Shown here: piece by piece, positions 3,858 through 5,158 of the stretch
Layout of the letters: each line of letters opens with the position of its first letter
How positions within the stretch are numbered: the stretch's first letter is position 1
Assembly (NCBI GenBank): GCA_004557905.1
Contig: SFFH01000080.1
Coordinates: forward strand, 1 to 5,158
Source of the DNA: Clostridiales bacterium
GTDB taxonomy: Bacteria; Bacillota; Clostridia; Christensenellales; Aristaeellaceae
Direction: 5' to 3'
DNA: 5,158 bases
Notes under the pieces: model-generated
Databases searched by the model: none
Told to the model about the DNA's origin: nothing
What the model saw: only the letters and a program-made list of their open reading frames with translations
Made by a program: the position numbers and the translations under genes

Positions 3858-5030
3858 ATGGATATCAAGAAAGAGGCGCTCAAAAAGCACTATGAGTGGC
3901 GGGGCAAGCTGGAGATTGCCCCGCGCGCGCACGTCACCAACAGCGAGGAGCTGTCCCTGGCGTATACCCCGGGTGTGGCCGAGCCGTGCCTGGCCATCCG
4001 CGACGATTACAACAAGAGCTACGAGCTGACCCGCCGCGCGAACATGGTCGCCGTCATCACGGACGGCACCGCCATCCTCGGCCTGGGCGACATCGGCCCG
4101 GAGGCTGGCATGCCCGTCATGGAGGGCAAGTGCGTGCTGTTCAAGGAGTTCGCGGGTGTGGACGCGTTCCCGATCTGCATCCGCAGCAAGGACGTGGACG
4201 AGCTCGTGCGCACAATCTACCTGATCTCCGGCAGCTTCGGCGGCATCAACCTGGAGGACATCGCCGCGCCGCGCTGCTTCGAGGTGGAGCGCAGGCTGAA
4301 GGAAATCTGCGACATCCCCGTCTTCCACGACGATCAGCACGGCACGGCCATCGTCGTCGCCGCGGCGCTCATCAACGCGCTCAAGGTCGTGCACAAGGAG
4401 ATGGACAAGGTGCGCGTGGTCATTAACGGCGCGGGCAGCGCAGGCGTGGCCATTGCCAGGCATCTGCTGAACCTGGGCGTTCAGGACCTGGTGCTTGTGG
4501 ACCGCTTCGGCATCATCTGCGAGGGCATGGAGGGCCTGAACCCCGCGCACGAGCAGATGAGCCGTGTGACCAACCCGCGCCATCTCACCGGCAGCCTGGC
4601 CGACGCGATGCGCGGCGCGGACGTGTTCATCGGCGTCAGCGCGCCGGGCGTGGTCACGCCGGAGATGGTGGCGTCCATGGCGCCGGGCGCGTGCGTCTTC
4701 CCGATGGCCAATCCCGTGCCGGAGATCCATCCGGACGAGGCGCAGAAGGCCGGCGCGGTGGTCGTGGGCAGCGGCCGCAGCGACTACAAGAACCAGATCA
4801 ACAACGTGCTCGCGTTCCCGGGCATCTTCCGCGGCGCGCTCGACTGCCGCGCCAGCGACATCAACGAGGAGATGAAGATGGCGGCCAGCCACGCGATCGC
4901 CTCCCTGGTGAGCGACGAGGAGCTGTCCGCCGACTACATCATGCCCAAGGCGTTTGACAAGCGCGTGGGCCCGGCGGTCGCGGCGGCTGTGGCCGAGGCG
5001 GCGCGCAGGAGCGGCGTGGCGAGGATCTGA
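3858..5030 (+). CDS. NAD(P)-dependent malic enzyme, short bacterial type
   Basis: A 390-residue cytosolic enzyme that oxidatively decarboxylates malate to pyruvate and CO2 with NAD or NADP, linking C4 acids to pyruvate. The N-terminal malic domain (about 15-160) holds LAYTPGVAEPC (34-44, catalytic Y36), ITDGTAILGLGDIGPEAG (67-84), MEGKCVLFKEFAGVDA (88-103, catalytic K91) and the metal ligands in NLEDI (E133, D134) and FHDDQHGT (156-163). The NAD-binding domain (about 165-385) has the Rossmann loop GAGSAG (191-196), a strand ending in D215, which leans toward NAD, SAPGVVT (261-267), FPMANPVPEI (281-290) and YKNQINNVLAFPGIFRGALD (310-329). The length matches the short clostridial and YtsJ-like form, not the long MaeB with a phosphotransacetylase tail. 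The ATG at 3858 follows AAGGAGAGG (3845-3853); the TTG three bases upstream is less likely. Cofactor choice is uncertain. Confidence 0.95.
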   Translation: MDIKKEALKKHYEWRGKLEIAPRAHVTNSEELSLAYTPGVAEPCLAIRDDYNKSYELTRRANMVAVITDGTAILGLGDIGPEAGMPVMEGKCVLFKEFAGVDAFPICIRSKDVDELVRTIYLISGSFGGINLEDIAAPRCFEVERRLKEICDIPVFHDDQHGTAIVVAAALINALKVVHKEMDKVRVVINGAGSAGVAIARHLLNLGVQDLVLVDRFGIICEGMEGLNPAHEQMSRVTNPRHLTGSLADAMRGADVFIGVSAPGVVTPEMVASMAPGACVFPMANPVPEIHPDEAQKAGAVVVGSGRSDYKNQINNVLAFPGIFRGALDCRASDINEEMKMAASHAIASLVSDEELSADYIMPKAFDKRVGPAVAAAVAEAARRSGVARI

Positions 5031-5053
5031 GCACAGACTCTGCCGACCTTTTT
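5018..5053 (+). terminator. Probable intrinsic terminator after the malic enzyme gene
   Basis: An imperfect stem pairs 5018-5029 with 5034-5044 (TCTG-agca-CAGA at its tip, GGC/GCC at its base, small bulges between) and overlaps the stop codon. GACC and then five T residues (5049-5053) follow. The stem is modest, so read-through into the next gene is possible. Confidence 0.45.
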
Positions 5054-5158
5054 CGCGTGATGTTGAGGTACAATACATAGGTAACACAAAAGAATAGAAA
5101 AAGAGAACCCATGTGGTAAGATGATAAGGACCAACAAACCAACCACCACAGAGAGGTT
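5054..5158 (+). promoter_or_regulatory. Leader of the next gene, cut by the window end
   Basis: No complete gene is present. A TACAAT (5069-5074) and an extended-type TGgTAAGAT (5114-5122) are possible -10 elements, both without a good -35. The segment 5129-5150 is A/C-rich and looks unstructured. It ends in GAGAGGTT (5151-5158), the same string that precedes the malic enzyme start, so a start codon probably lies a few bases beyond the window. An ATG at 5121 also opens a frame to the end, but has no ribosome binding site. Confidence 0.4.

Noticed and set aside
3807..5087. 426-residue minus-strand open frame opposite the malic enzyme gene
   Set aside because: His/Arg/Ala/Val-rich shadow of the malic enzyme gene with no motif and no ribosome site that I can support.

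Overview
The window looks like chromosomal DNA from a GC-rich member of the Bacillota, most likely class Clostridia. The reasons are the gene set (a YwaC/RelP-type small alarmone synthetase, a DUF951 protein, a short single-TM signal peptidase I, a stand-alone DUF1858 redox protein and a short malic enzyme), the strong AAGGAG-type ribosome binding sites, and sigma-A promoters that stay AT-rich in GC-rich surroundings. The taxonomy is inference; no rRNA or marker gene is present.

Layout, left to right. A DUF1294 membrane protein (+) faces a CarD-family transcription factor (-) across a shared bidirectional terminator. Upstream of carD on the same strand lies a 68-residue DUF1858 protein with its own promoter and terminator. 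A 239-base divergent region then holds back-to-back sigma-A promoters and a perfect 21-bp inverted repeat. Rightward from it run the alarmone synthetase, a terminator, two tandem promoters (one with perfect consensus hexamers), a DUF951 protein and signal peptidase I. A strong bidirectional terminator separates signal peptidase I from a small unrecognised gene on the minus strand. A divergent promoter region follows, then the malic enzyme (+), a probable terminator, and an A/C-rich leader ending in a ribosome binding site just as the window closes.

How the genes relate. This is mostly housekeeping sequence, with no mobile element, CRISPR array, tRNA or rRNA. The common theme on the left is control of transcription and growth: CarD proteins act on RNA polymerase at rRNA-type promoters, and the synthetase makes (p)ppGpp or pppGpp, so two growth-rate regulators sit on either side of a small redox protein. 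The right half is protein export (signal peptidase I) and central carbon metabolism (malate to pyruvate).

The least ordinary features are non-coding. They are a carD leader in which the Shine-Dalgarno sequence has a perfect 9-base complement upstream, overlapping palindromes inside that leader, the 21-bp inverted repeat upstream of the synthetase promoter, and the consensus promoter upstream of DUF951. I found no convincing new multi-gene system.
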